NCBI RefSeq assembly: GCF_005491425.1
Contig: NZ_CP028083.1
Span: forward strand, 2,504,001 to 2,568,000
Source of the DNA: Lysinibacillus sp. SGAir0095
Lineage (GTDB): Bacteria; Bacillota; Bacilli; Bacillales_A; Planococcaceae
Direction: 5' to 3'
DNA: 64,000 bases
Both the position numbers and the translations under genes were made by a program. This document shows positions 40,076 to 48,550 of this stretch, piece after piece. The notes under the pieces were generated by a model that was not told the DNA's origin, ran no database searches, and worked only from the letters and a program-made list of their open reading frames with translations. The number at the start of each line of letters is the position of its first letter. Position 1 is the first letter of the stretch.

Positions 40076-40738
40076 TTACCTTACTACGATGTATTCTTTT
40101 AACTTTTCAAAGGTTTTTTCTCCGATTCCAGAAACATTTTTAAGATCCTCAATTGTTTTAAATGAGCCATTTTCCTCACGAAAAGCAATAATAGCTTGAG
40201 CTTTTGATGCCCCGATTCCAGGTAAAGTTGTTAACTCTGTAACATCCGCACTGTTTAAATTCACCTTAACACTTGTTGCATCAGTGGATTTAGCTGGAGA
40301 ACTAATTACTTGTCCATTTGCGTGATCTTGGTCAATCTCTTCCCCAATTTTCGGAATATAGATAAGCATCTCATCTTGGAGCTTTTGAGCATGATTCACA
40401 GCTGTCGATTGAGCTTCCTCGGTATATCCACCAGCCATTTCAATAGCATCAATAATTCGTTCATCTGTTGTTAAGACGTAAACACCTGGTGATTTTACTG
40501 CACCTTTTACATCAACCATAATTGTTTCGACTATCGGTTCCGGAGTTTGGACATCTGAAGTTACACTATCTACAATTTCTTCATCTTGCGTTTGTGGAAT
40601 CGTTGTAATTGGATAGGTTTCTGCTTCTTTCGAAGAGTCTTGTTGAAGGAAAACATAAAGGAGAATTAAACAAACAATGCCGGGGAATAGCACCATTTTC
40701 CCATACTTTTTTATGACCTGCTGAAATATAAAAAACAC
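40076..40738 (-). CDS. comEA: ComEA, competence DNA receptor
   Basis: 220 residues. One membrane anchor (about 15-32), a variable linker, a SLBB-like domain (about 75-130) and a C-terminal helix-hairpin-helix pair (LNSADVTELTTLPGIGASKA and LKNVSGIGEKTFEKL). It binds double-stranded DNA outside the membrane. The start is uncertain: the GTG at 40738 has only AGAGAG immediately before it, and an ATG at 40696 lacks a good ribosome-binding site. The late-competence gene comER, usually divergent here, is absent. Confidence 0.93.
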   Translation of the reverse strand: MFFIFQQVIKKYGKMVLFPGIVCLILLYVFLQQDSSKEAETYPITTIPQTQDEEIVDSVTSDVQTPEPIVETIMVDVKGAVKSPGVYVLTTDERIIDAIEMAGGYTEEAQSTAVNHAQKLQDEMLIYIPKIGEEIDQDHANGQVISSPAKSTDATSVKVNLNSADVTELTTLPGIGASKAQAIIAFREENGSFKTIEDLKNVSGIGEKTFEKLKEYIVVR

Positions 40739-40745
40739 CTCTCTA

Positions 40746-40800
40746 AAAGAAGGTAATTCATATGGAGTATATGTTTAATATACAGAATTTACCTTCTTTT
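40746..40800 (-). terminator. Hairpin between yqeM and comEA
   Basis: AAAAGAAGGTA-ATTC paired with GAATTACCTTCTTTT around a 25-base loop, with the T-rich 3' arm running directly into the comEA ribosome-binding site. It can terminate the yqeM transcript or control entry into comE. Confidence 0.65.
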
Positions 40801-40819
40801 GAAAAGTGTCTAAATTGTA

Positions 40820-41563
40820 TTATTTTATGGCACGGAAAAAAATTCGCTCACTTTCTTCTGCTGGACTGTCTTCTGACCAATCTGCTGTAACTTCAACATG
40901 TGTAAAACCGATTTCTTTTAACCAATTTACGTACATGTCAACAGCAAATGTTCTTTGATAGTGCTCTTCATCAAATCGTTCGAAAAGACCACTCTCTTCT
41001 TTTAAAAAGAAAGTCATTTGGTGATAAATCGAGTGTTCGAATTCACCAGGCTCTGTATACCATAGGTAAGTAATCTCACCATCATCATAAGTAAAAGGAC
41101 TTTCCATAAATATATGGTCCATTTTAAACAGAGAGTGCACATCAAAAAATAATTGACCGCCCTGACGTAAGGAACTATATATTCTTTTTAGAGTTTCAAT
41201 CACCGCATCCTGGTTTACAACGTAATTAATAGAATCGATTGGAATGGTAACCACATCTAAATTGGAGAAACCTTCTAATTCGTCCATTGACATAGTAAAC
41301 AAAGGGATTGTTGCACCCTGTGTTTGTAATCGCTCATAGGCAACGGCTAACATATCTTCTGATAAGTCAATTCCACTTACCTCATAGCCCTCTTGATGAA
41401 AGAAAAGAGAAAGAGTACCAGTACCACAACCAATATCCAACAATCTAGGGTACTGTTCATTTGGAGCATTTGTTTTCACCCAGTTTACATATTGGTCATA
41501 TGGAATATCCTGCATTAATTGATCGTACACAATTGCAAATCTTTCATAGCTTGAATTCATCAT
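40820..41563 (-). CDS. yqeM: Class I SAM-dependent methyltransferase YqeM
   Basis: 247 residues. SAM motif LLDIGCGTGTLSL (near 42) and acidic loop SGIDLSEDML (near 64). Small-molecule or protein methyltransferase of unknown substrate. Its start overlaps the rsfS stop by 4 bp, and the order rsfS-yqeM is conserved in Bacillales. Confidence 0.9.
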   Translation of the reverse strand: MMNSSYERFAIVYDQLMQDIPYDQYVNWVKTNAPNEQYPRLLDIGCGTGTLSLFFHQEGYEVSGIDLSEDMLAVAYERLQTQGATIPLFTMSMDELEGFSNLDVVTIPIDSINYVVNQDAVIETLKRIYSSLRQGGQLFFDVHSLFKMDHIFMESPFTYDDGEITYLWYTEPGEFEHSIYHQMTFFLKEESGLFERFDEEHYQRTFAVDMYVNWLKEIGFTHVEVTADWSEDSPAEESERIFFRAIK

Positions 41564-41907
41564 TCTACTGTTGGTAAATCAAGCTGAGGAGCATCTCCCC
41601 AAAGACGTTCTAAGTTATAAAATGCACGTTCATCTTTATGGAAGATGTGTACGACTACATCTCCAAGGTCAACTAAAATCCAGCGTGCAGAGTCAAACCC
41701 CTCAATCCGTTTAACTTCATAGCCGTTTTCTTGTGCCTTTTCTTGAACTTCTCTTGCAATTGCTTGAGCTTGACGATCGGAATTACCGTTACAAATTAGA
41801 AAATAATCTGCTAGTAAAGAGATATTCTCCATATTTAATACAACGATATCTTCTGCTCTTTTATCATCCAATGCTTTATAAACAATTTCTAGTAAGGTTT
41901 GCGTCAT
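41560..41907 (-). CDS. rsfS: Ribosomal silencing factor RsfS
   Basis: 115 residues with the DUF143 signature (VVLNMENISLLADYFLICNG and DVVVHIFHKDERAFYNLE). RsfS binds L14 and blocks subunit joining when nutrients are scarce. It sits between yqeK and yqeM (yqeL in B. subtilis). Confidence 0.96.
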   Translation of the reverse strand: MTQTLLEIVYKALDDKRAEDIVVLNMENISLLADYFLICNGNSDRQAQAIAREVQEKAQENGYEVKRIEGFDSARWILVDLGDVVVHIFHKDERAFYNLERLWGDAPQLDLPTVE

Positions 41908-41934
41908 TCTTCACTTTTCCTCTCTGTTTAACGC

Positions 41935-42498
41935 CTAAGCGTTTTTTGAAATAACATCATTAAAACATTCAATCGATACAGGATAAATTTGTTGTTCTGT
42001 TTGAACTAAATATCCAATTGAATGGCTAATACATGCTTTCATTGCAAGATCCAAATCCTGATCTGCTACTTTTCGTAGTTTTTCAACCCCGTCAAATTTC
42101 CGATTTGGTTCAATCATATCTGCTATATAAATAATTTTCTCTAATTTTGTCATTCCCGCTCTACCGGTTGTATGAAAACGAATAGCATTTAAAATTTCTT
42201 CGTTTGTTATATTAAATTCAGTTTCTGCGATCCAAGCACCTACCGGACCATGTAAAATTTCAGAACCCCAATGAACAAGTCTCATGTCAAGGCCGTTTTC
42301 TTTTACAATTTGACACATCCACTCTTCATCAGCATACTTTGCAATATCATGTAGGATTGCTGCAGTTTCAGCAGACTCAGTTTCTTCACCATACTTCCTT
42401 GCCAATCGAAGTGCCGTTTCCATTACACCAATAGTATGAATATATCTTTTTTCAGGCATACGTGGTTTTATTGCGGCTAAATACTTATCGCGTTCCAT
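41935..42498 (-). CDS. yqeK: YqeK-type HD hydrolase (symmetrical Ap4A hydrolase)
   Basis: 187 residues. HD-domain residues are in HTIGV (near 21), AAILHDIAKY (near 47), HWGSEILHGPVGA (near 70) and FHTTGRAGM (near 107). The family cleaves diadenosine tetraphosphate to ADP. The ATG at 42498 follows GAAAGGAAGG; it overlaps nadD by 14 bp, and the genes are likely co-translated. Confidence 0.92.
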   Translation of the reverse strand: MERDKYLAAIKPRMPEKRYIHTIGVMETALRLARKYGEETESAETAAILHDIAKYADEEWMCQIVKENGLDMRLVHWGSEILHGPVGAWIAETEFNITNEEILNAIRFHTTGRAGMTKLEKIIYIADMIEPNRKFDGVEKLRKVADQDLDLAMKACISHSIGYLVQTEQQIYPVSIECFNDVISKNA

Positions 42499-43057
42499 AT
42501 AGACCTTCCTTTCGAATATAACTTTCCACACCGACGGGCAACAAAAACTCTAAAGTGCTCCCTGTTTTCAGCCTACTTCTGATTAGAGTTGAAGATAAAT
42601 CAATTTCAGGAGCTTCCACCATTTTCACATCATATGTAGTAGCCGAGTTAGTTCCAGGTCTTTTAAGTCCAACGAACTGAACCAATTTGATTAATTCGTC
42701 TATCTTATACCATGAATGAAGGGAATCAATCATATCGCCTCCGATGATAAAATAAAATTGTACGCCCGGTTCACGCTTTAATAGTTCAACTATCGTATTA
42801 TACGTGTAAGATACCCCACCAAGCGCTAATTCGATCGATTCAATTGTGAAGTGCTCATATGGTTGGGTAGCGATTTCTACCATACGGAGACGATTTTCCA
42901 TGGATGCATCATCGACCAATTGTTTATGTGGAGCAATTGCATTTGGCATAAACCGGACTTCATCAAGGGAAAGCGCATCAAATGCTTCATTTGCCATTAT
43001 TAAATGTCCGATATGAGGAGGATTAAACGTCCCACCTAAAATGCCAACTTTTTTCAT
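42485..43057 (-). CDS. nadD: Nicotinate-nucleotide adenylyltransferase
   Basis: 190 residues. Nucleotidyltransferase motif GGTFNPPHIGH (near 7-17) and the late signature DLSSTLIRSRL (near 160). It makes deamido-NAD from nicotinate mononucleotide and ATP. The ATG at 43057 follows AAGGTG; a TTG three codons upstream is less likely. It is followed by yqeK as in Bacillus. Confidence 0.97.
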   Translation of the reverse strand: MKKVGILGGTFNPPHIGHLIMANEAFDALSLDEVRFMPNAIAPHKQLVDDASMENRLRMVEIATQPYEHFTIESIELALGGVSYTYNTIVELLKREPGVQFYFIIGGDMIDSLHSWYKIDELIKLVQFVGLKRPGTNSATTYDVKMVEAPEIDLSSTLIRSRLKTGSTLEFLLPVGVESYIRKEGLYGTR

Positions 43058-43069
43058 TGCCAACACACC

Positions 43070-43375
43070 TTATTTCTTGTCTACTTTTGGTAAAACGATC
43101 TTTTTGTTATTTCTTGATTCTTTATATAAAACAACTGTTAAGCCAATTAGTTGTACAAGTTCTGCACCTGTTCCTTTTGCAAGAGCGCTTGCAACTACGT
43201 CTTTATCTTCTTCACAATTGTCTAAAATCCGTACTTTAATTAACTCGCGAGCTTCTAGTACATCACGTAATTGACTTATCATTTGGTCATTTACGCCACC
43301 CTTACCTACCTGAAAAATTGGTGTTAAATGATGTGCTTCAGCACGTAAAAATCTTTTTTGTTTGCCAGTAAGCAT
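43070..43375 (-). CDS. yhbY: YhbY-type CRM-domain RNA-binding protein
   Basis: 101 residues forming one CRM domain: LTGKQKRFLRAEAHHL, then VGKGGVNDQM (the GxxG-like loop). The family associates with pre-50S particles. Called yqeI in B. subtilis; located between aroE and nadD. Confidence 0.95.
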   Translation of the reverse strand: MLTGKQKRFLRAEAHHLTPIFQVGKGGVNDQMISQLRDVLEARELIKVRILDNCEEDKDVVASALAKGTGAELVQLIGLTVVLYKESRNNKKIVLPKVDKK

Positions 43376-43391
43376 AAACCTTAATTTCCTC

Positions 43392-44225
43392 CTAAATTAA
43401 CTGATTTAATTCCGCAGTTAATCTTTTTATCATATTATTTGTGTTTGGATACTGTCCTAACCAATAGTTAAAAGAAATTGCTCCTTGGTGGACGAACATT
43501 CCTAGACCATTTACTATTTGTGCATTTTTCTTTTGTGCCTCTAATAAAAATGGTGTCATTAAAGGATTATACACAATATCGGCAGCAATTGCTCCTTCTT
43601 GTAACTTATCAAGAGCTAGAGGCAATTTAAAATCACTATTAGCAAGTCCTGCAGATGTGGATTGGATAATAATACCGAATTTGTCCAGGGACTGTTCAGC
43701 CTCGTCGATAGAAAGTGCCTGTCCCTCACCTAACTCACGTATAATTTCCTCCGCCTTTTCAACAGTACGATTCGTTATTGCAAGATTGTGATATCCGTAC
43801 TCTTGTAATGCAAATGCAATACCGCGAGCAGCACCACCTGCACCTATCAACAATATATCTTGCTCTTTTTTATGTTTTCCAATTGCTTCTTCAAGAGAGT
43901 GAACAAAGCCTGCACCATCTGTGTTATAGCCCTTTAGTCGTCCATCTGGCAGACTTACGACTGTATTGACAGCCCCCATTTTTTCAGCAAGGGAATCGAG
44001 TTCATCTAAAAAAGGCATGATGGTTTGTTTATGTGGAATCGTGACGTTCCATCCACTTGCCCCTAATGTTCTTAGCGATGCAACAGCACTTTCCAAACTT
44101 TCATTTGTTACATGCAATGGAATATATGCTGCATCAATATTCAATTCTTCAAACCAAGCACTATGCATATTAGGGGATTTTGAATGGGCTATCGGATCCC
44201 CAATTACAGCAAACCATTTTTTCAT
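43392..44225 (-). CDS. aroE: Shikimate dehydrogenase (NADP+)
   Basis: 277 residues. Substrate motif SKSPNMHS (near 14), catalytic lysine in VTIPHKQ (near 67) and NADP motif GAGGAARGIAF (near 128). It reduces 3-dehydroshikimate in aromatic amino-acid synthesis. The position between yqeH and yqeI is the Bacillus arrangement (aroD there). Confidence 0.97.
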   Translation of the reverse strand: MKKWFAVIGDPIAHSKSPNMHSAWFEELNIDAAYIPLHVTNESLESAVASLRTLGASGWNVTIPHKQTIMPFLDELDSLAEKMGAVNTVVSLPDGRLKGYNTDGAGFVHSLEEAIGKHKKEQDILLIGAGGAARGIAFALQEYGYHNLAITNRTVEKAEEIIRELGEGQALSIDEAEQSLDKFGIIIQSTSAGLANSDFKLPLALDKLQEGAIAADIVYNPLMTPFLLEAQKKNAQIVNGLGMFVHQGAISFNYWLGQYPNTNNMIKRLTAELNQLI

Positions 44226-44263
44226 CTCAAAAACCTCTTCTTCCTAAACTTAACTCTAACAGA

Positions 44264-45367
44264 TTAAATTAAAGACGGGCGAATAAATACCTCTACCCCT
44301 TTTGGAGCATGAGCTGCTACGACAACATTGGGATGCTGAACAGTAATCCAGCCTAAACCTGAAATTACTACGTCTGTTTTACCCTCTTTAATGGCAAATT
44401 CATGGCGTACTAGTTCCGGAAGAAGATGTATATGCTCTTTTGTTGGTGGTGCCAGAAGTTCCCCTTTGTGTTCTGCATACAAGGTATCCGCTTTTTCAAG
44501 CTTCGTACGGTGAATCGGCAAGTCATTTGCAGCATAAATTGTAAAAGCAGAACGTTCACCCTTTATGAAATCGAAACGAGCAAGAGCGCCAATAAATAAA
44601 GTTTGTCCTTCATTTTGCTGATATACCTTAGGCTTAATTTCTTTTTTAGGCGTAATATATTTTAACTCACTTGAATCAATATGATGGGCCATCTGATGAT
44701 GATTAATAATTCCTGGTGTATCATAAATAGCAGCACCATCATCAAGAGGGATTTCAATCATGTCCAAAGTTGTACCTGGGAAGTGCGAAGTTGTAATAAC
44801 ATTTCCTTCACCAGTTGCCTGTTTAATAATTCGGTTGATAAAAGTAGATTTCCCTACATTAGTACACCCTACAACAAAAACATCCTTGCCTTCACGGTGT
44901 ATTTCAATGGCATCTACTACTTCTCCCATACCCAATCCCTTATGGGCACTAACAAGTATCACATCGATTGGTTGTAAACCTAAACTACGAGCTTCTCGTT
45001 TAATCCAGTTAATCACCTTTTTCGGCTTCACTGACTTCGGTAATAAATCCGCTTTATTGGCAACTAATAGAACCGGATTTTTTCCAACAAAACGGTGAAG
45101 ACCAGGTAACCAGCTTCCATTAAAATCGAAAATATCAACAATTTTAACGATCAAACCCTGTTGCTCTCCAAGACCATTCAATATACGCAAAAAGTCATCA
45201 TCCGTTAAACTTACCGGTTGTATTTCATTATAATTTTTCAAACGAAAACATCTTTGACAGATGACGGTCTCTTTTTCTAATGAGGATGACGGTGCAAATC
45301 CTAGTTCATTTGGGTTTTCTATTTGTATAGTTGCTCCACAGCCAATACAGCTCGGCATTTCACTCAT
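44264..45367 (-). CDS. yqeH: Ribosome biogenesis GTPase YqeH
   Basis: 367 residues. A treble-clef zinc finger (CIGC near 7-10, CQRC near 38-41) precedes a circularly permuted GTPase: G4 NKAD (near 108), then G1 GCTNVGKST (near 170), then G3 DTPG (near 217). It is needed for 30S assembly. The ATG at 45367 has GGGAGG upstream and overlaps the yqeG stop by 4 bp. Confidence 0.96.
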   Translation of the reverse strand: MSEMPSCIGCGATIQIENPNELGFAPSSSLEKETVICQRCFRLKNYNEIQPVSLTDDDFLRILNGLGEQQGLIVKIVDIFDFNGSWLPGLHRFVGKNPVLLVANKADLLPKSVKPKKVINWIKREARSLGLQPIDVILVSAHKGLGMGEVVDAIEIHREGKDVFVVGCTNVGKSTFINRIIKQATGEGNVITTSHFPGTTLDMIEIPLDDGAAIYDTPGIINHHQMAHHIDSSELKYITPKKEIKPKVYQQNEGQTLFIGALARFDFIKGERSAFTIYAANDLPIHRTKLEKADTLYAEHKGELLAPPTKEHIHLLPELVRHEFAIKEGKTDVVISGLGWITVQHPNVVVAAHAPKGVEVFIRPSLI

Positions 45368-45885
45368 TGCTGTTCCTCCCAAGTCTTTATTCCTTTTCGT
45401 TTTAACGATTTAAAGACACGTCGCTCTATAAAACGATTAAAAAGCGTAACAAAACCATCCGACTCTGCAACAGGTCGGACTAAAAATGTATATAATTTCA
45501 AACGGTTGGCCCCCATAATATCCGTTAATAATTGATCGCCAACCATTGCTACTTCATTACTTTTTAAGCGAATTTCTTTCATGGCCGCATAATAGGCTGC
45601 CCCTAAAGGTTTTTTTGCTCGAAAAATAAACGGAATTCCGAGTGGTTCTGCAAATCGCTTTACGCGTTCTTGGTTATTGTTAGATGCTATGATGACACGA
45701 ATCCCTGCATCTTCCATTAGCTTCATCCAAGCAGCAATTTCTTCTGTTGCATCTGGTCTGTCCCATTCAATTAGGGTATTATCTAAATCTGTAATAACCC
45801 CTTTAATCCCTAAGGAAGCTAATTTTTCTGGTGTAATTTCAAATACAGTAGTTACAAACTCTCTCGGCAATAAAAAATTATACAA
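45364..45885 (-). CDS. yqeG: HAD-superfamily phosphatase YqeG
   Basis: 173 residues. HAD motif I DLDNTLIEWD (near 35) and motif III/IV MVGDQLLTDI (near 118). HAD-IIIA family, related to phosphatidylglycerophosphatase. Coupled to yqeH by a 4-bp overlap. The true substrate is not shown by the sequence. Confidence 0.92.
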   Translation of the reverse strand: MYNFLLPREFVTTVFEITPEKLASLGIKGVITDLDNTLIEWDRPDATEEIAAWMKLMEDAGIRVIIASNNNQERVKRFAEPLGIPFIFRAKKPLGAAYYAAMKEIRLKSNEVAMVGDQLLTDIMGANRLKLYTFLVRPVAESDGFVTLFNRFIERRVFKSLKRKGIKTWEEQQ

Positions 45886-45973
45886 AGCCTTGACTCCTTC
45901 AAAATGTTATATGATACCTTTTTAATTCTTTTGGAGGATGGTTCCTCTGTTAGTAAAGATTCTCATTATACAA

Positions 45974-46756
45974 TTATAACATAATTGCTATAGGTTCTCC
46001 CATCTTCACATTATGCCCTTTTTTAATATTTTCAGTAAAGGTAATAAAGTCTTTCTCGAATAACATGACAACCGTAGAACCAAAGCCAAAAAACCCTATC
46101 TCTTCACCCTTTTTCCAAGATGTCGACATATTTGTTAGTGTAATGGAGTTGACGAACATCGCCCCAACTTTAACAAGAGTCACATGATTATTCTTTTGTA
46201 GCTGTATTTCGCTGACCATTCGATAGTTTTTACTAATAGGCTTTTTACCGTAAGTTAAACCTAACTGATTCACCGGGTATGATTTGTTTCCAAGAAAATA
46301 TTGACGAATCACCGTCCCATCAATCGGACTATGAATACGATGATAATTAGCGGGACTTAAATAAAATACAACAAACTGGCCATTTTTATATTTGTCTATT
46401 ACCTGCTCGTTCCCTAACAAATCCATTAGTGTATACGGCTTTCCTTTGACTGTGAACACAGCATCTTCATTTATACGGCCAAAAGATTCAACTTTTGCAT
46501 CTACAGGACTAACAAACAAATCCTTAGCCTGATTCACAGGCCTTGCTTCTTCTTTTAACTGCCTTGTGAAGAAATCTTGTAAACTTGTAAAACTGTTCAA
46601 ATTACGTGAAACCTCGGATACATCTATTCCGTATACTTTACTATAACGTTCTATGAGGTTTTTACTGAATGGAGATGTCACAAGTTTTTTAAGCATGAAG
46701 GAACTGTATTTTCCATTCGTAAGTTCAATAAGTGATTGATATATTTTTTCTTTCAT
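45974..46756 (-). CDS. psd: Phosphatidylserine decarboxylase
   Basis: 260 residues. The self-cleavage site that yields the pyruvoyl group is GFGST (near 226), the Gram-positive variant of the LGST motif. Histidine residues in NYHRIHSP (near 138) fit the charge relay. It makes phosphatidylethanolamine from phosphatidylserine at the membrane. Divergent from pssA, which makes the substrate. Confidence 0.95.
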   Translation of the reverse strand: MKEKIYQSLIELTNGKYSSFMLKKLVTSPFSKNLIERYSKVYGIDVSEVSRNLNSFTSLQDFFTRQLKEEARPVNQAKDLFVSPVDAKVESFGRINEDAVFTVKGKPYTLMDLLGNEQVIDKYKNGQFVVFYLSPANYHRIHSPIDGTVIRQYFLGNKSYPVNQLGLTYGKKPISKNYRMVSEIQLQKNNHVTLVKVGAMFVNSITLTNMSTSWKKGEEIGFFGFGSTVVMLFEKDFITFTENIKKGHNVKMGEPIAIML

Positions 46757-46809
46757 AAATACCCCCTACAAGTCTGAATTTTTAGTGGATTCAAGGTTTT
46801 TTTATTGAC

Positions 46810-46838
46810 TTACAATTTATACTGTTTCGAAGTATAAT
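46810..46838 (+). promoter_or_regulatory. Candidate promoter of pssA
   Basis: TATAAT (46833-46838) with TTACAA 17 bp upstream (46810-46815), a weak -35 box. Confidence 0.4.
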
Positions 46839-46873
46839 ATATAAATATATTTAGCGCAAAGGAGTGTTTCCCC

Positions 46874-47413
46874 ATGTTTATCATCCATATGGTGGATTCC
46901 ACGATTAAAAAGATTAAATCGCACGCTGCTAATCTAATTACACTTTGTAATTTGTCTTTCGGTGGTGCCTCGATTATGGCAACAATAAATGAAGCATATA
47001 GTTACAGTGTTTTATTTATTTTTATTGCTGCTTTCCTAGATCGATATGATGGCAAGGTAGCAAGAAAATTTAACCAAGAGTCGGAGCTTGGTAAGCAATT
47101 AGACTCTATGGGTGATATTATATCATTTGGTGTAGCTCCTGCTCTATTAATGTACGAATGTATTCTTCATGAGTTCGGAATGATTGGAATAATCTTCACA
47201 ATTCTTTACATGGCCTGTGGCGCATTCCGATTAGCTCGTTTTAATGTCTCAGAAGCTACCGGCTATTTTATCGGGTTACCAATTACCGCAGCAGGTACCT
47301 TTTTAACTTTTTCATATTTCCTTATTCCAGTAGTCGGACAACAATTTTATTTATTCCTATTTCCGTTGCTATCCATCTTGATGGTATGTACATTAACATT
47401 AAAAAAGGTCTAA
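46874..47413 (+). CDS. pssA: CDP-diacylglycerol-serine O-phosphatidyltransferase
   Basis: 179 residues with about five membrane helices. The CDP-alcohol phosphatidyltransferase motif is present: DGKVARKF, then GKQLDSMGDIISF (near 54-78), giving the D-x2-G-x2-AR-x8-G-x3-D-x3-D pattern. It makes phosphatidylserine. RBS AAAGGAGTG. Single-gene unit with its own terminator. Confidence 0.95.
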   Translation: MFIIHMVDSTIKKIKSHAANLITLCNLSFGGASIMATINEAYSYSVLFIFIAAFLDRYDGKVARKFNQESELGKQLDSMGDIISFGVAPALLMYECILHEFGMIGIIFTILYMACGAFRLARFNVSEATGYFIGLPITAAGTFLTFSYFLIPVVGQQFYLFLFPLLSILMVCTLTLKKV

Positions 47414-47419
47414 ACCTCT

Positions 47420-47450
47420 CGATGCATCATTTTGATTGCATCGTTTTTTT
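47420..47450 (+). terminator. Terminator of pssA
   Basis: CGATGCA/TGCATCG stem followed by TTTTTTT, 6 bp past the stop. Confidence 0.9.
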
Positions 47451-47527
47451 ATGCAACAGAAAGAAGGAGCAACAAAATATTAATTCCTTGTTTAGCCAAG
47501 TTTTCTAATTTTATTTGTCCCTAGTTT

Positions 47528-47556
47528 TCATTTTCTCGGGAAGTTTATCATATAAT
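47528..47556 (+). promoter_or_regulatory. Candidate sigma-E promoter of sigK
   Basis: TCATTTT-type -35 (about 47528-47534) and CATATAAT -10 (47549-47556), 14 bp apart, close to the sigma-E consensus and 28 bp upstream of sigK. Mother-cell sigma-E control is what is known for sigK. Confidence 0.5.
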
Positions 47557-47584
47557 GTCGAAAAAAGCAGAAAGGATGACGTGA

Positions 47585-48331
47585 TTGAGCGGAATTTTTG
47601 CATCACTAATGCAGCTTTGGTTAGACATTCCGTCATTACTTGGGTATTTAAAGGGGCAGGCTTTTCATCGACCTTTTACCAAAGAAGAAGAAGCAAAAGC
47701 AATTGAACGCTTTATGGCCGGCGATGAACAAGCACGTCTCGACTTGATTGAAAGAAATATGAGGCTTGTTGCACATGTCGTCAAGAAATTCCATCCACAG
47801 CACGAGCAGCTAGACGATTATATATCAATTGGTACGATCGGGTTGATGAAAGCGGTTAGTAGCTATACACCTGATAAAAAAACTCGTTTAGCCACTTATG
47901 CTGCCCGCTGTATTGAAAACGAAATTTTAATGCATTTACGCGCACAAAAAAAGGTACAAAAAGATGTCTCATTATTTGAACCGATTGGAGTGGATAAAGA
48001 AGGACAATCTTTACAAATTCGAGATTTACTGCAGCTAGAAGAACAACCAGCCATAGATAAAATCGAGCAAAAGGAAAGCTTTGAGCAGCTGTACGCCTAT
48101 TTAAATACATTAGATCCAAGAGAATTAGAGATTATTGTGTACCGGTATGGACTAAACGATAATGATCCATTAACTCAAAAGGAAATAGCAAAAAAACTGA
48201 AAATATCAAGAAGCTATGTATCACGTATAGAAAAGCGTGCACTTGTGAAGCTATATCAACAATTTAAGCACAATCAAGCCGAGAAAGAAAATCGAAAAGC
48301 AGATATCGAATCATCTCATCTTAGTAATTAA
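47585..48331 (+). CDS. sigK: RNA polymerase sporulation sigma factor sigma-K (pro-form)
   Basis: 248 residues. A hydrophobic pro-sequence (about 1-25), region 2 (NMRLVAHVVKKF; DDYISIGTIGLMKAV; RLATYAARCIENEILMHL) and region 4 with helix-turn-helix (TQKEIAKKLKISRSYVSRIE). The late mother-cell sigma factor, processed by SpoIVFB. The gene is continuous, without the skin-type intervening element that splits sigK in B. subtilis. TTG start with AAAGGATG upstream. Confidence 0.95.
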   Translation: MSGIFASLMQLWLDIPSLLGYLKGQAFHRPFTKEEEAKAIERFMAGDEQARLDLIERNMRLVAHVVKKFHPQHEQLDDYISIGTIGLMKAVSSYTPDKKTRLATYAARCIENEILMHLRAQKKVQKDVSLFEPIGVDKEGQSLQIRDLLQLEEQPAIDKIEQKESFEQLYAYLNTLDPRELEIIVYRYGLNDNDPLTQKEIAKKLKISRSYVSRIEKRALVKLYQQFKHNQAEKENRKADIESSHLSN

Positions 48332-48332
48332 A

Positions 48333-48372
48333 AAGAGCTCATTAAGGTTTCAAAAACCTTAATGAGCTTTCT
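48333..48372 (+). terminator. Terminator of sigK
   Basis: A long AAGCTCATTAAGGTTT-type stem with its complement and a CAA loop, then TTTCTTCTT. Confidence 0.85.
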
Positions 48373-48374
48373 TC

Positions 48375-48464
48375 TTAATGATACGTATTTTCTTTTGCTC
48401 CAGAATAAATAAGAATTCCTAAAATTGCTGTGATAGCTACAGATCCTGCCATTAGCATTAACAT
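48375..48464 (-). CDS. 29-residue single-span membrane peptide
   Basis: From an ATG at 48464 with AGGGGGGTAA 4-5 bp upstream. The peptide has a 17-residue hydrophobic core (about 4-20) and a short polar tail (SGAKENTYH). The strong ribosome-binding site, codon content and placement between sigK and mtnN support a real gene. I cannot name a family; it could be a sporulation or respiratory-chain microprotein, or a regulator of a neighbour. Confidence 0.6.
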   Translation of the reverse strand: MLMLMAGSVAITAILGILIYSGAKENTYH

Positions 48465-48550
48465 AGCGTTACCCCCCTATTACATTCATATTTCTATATT
48501 ACTTTGATTTTTACACTTCATCAAGTTAGTTTGTGAACAATAGGTGACGA

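Noticed and set aside
45886-45973. sda checkpoint gene near yqeG
   Set aside because: The gap is only 88 bp and has no suitable ORF.
46226-46756. Inactive psd because the LGST site reads FGST
   Set aside because: The Gly-Ser-Thr core needed for pyruvoyl formation is intact, and a Phe at the first position is, to my knowledge, normal in Bacillus-type enzymes.
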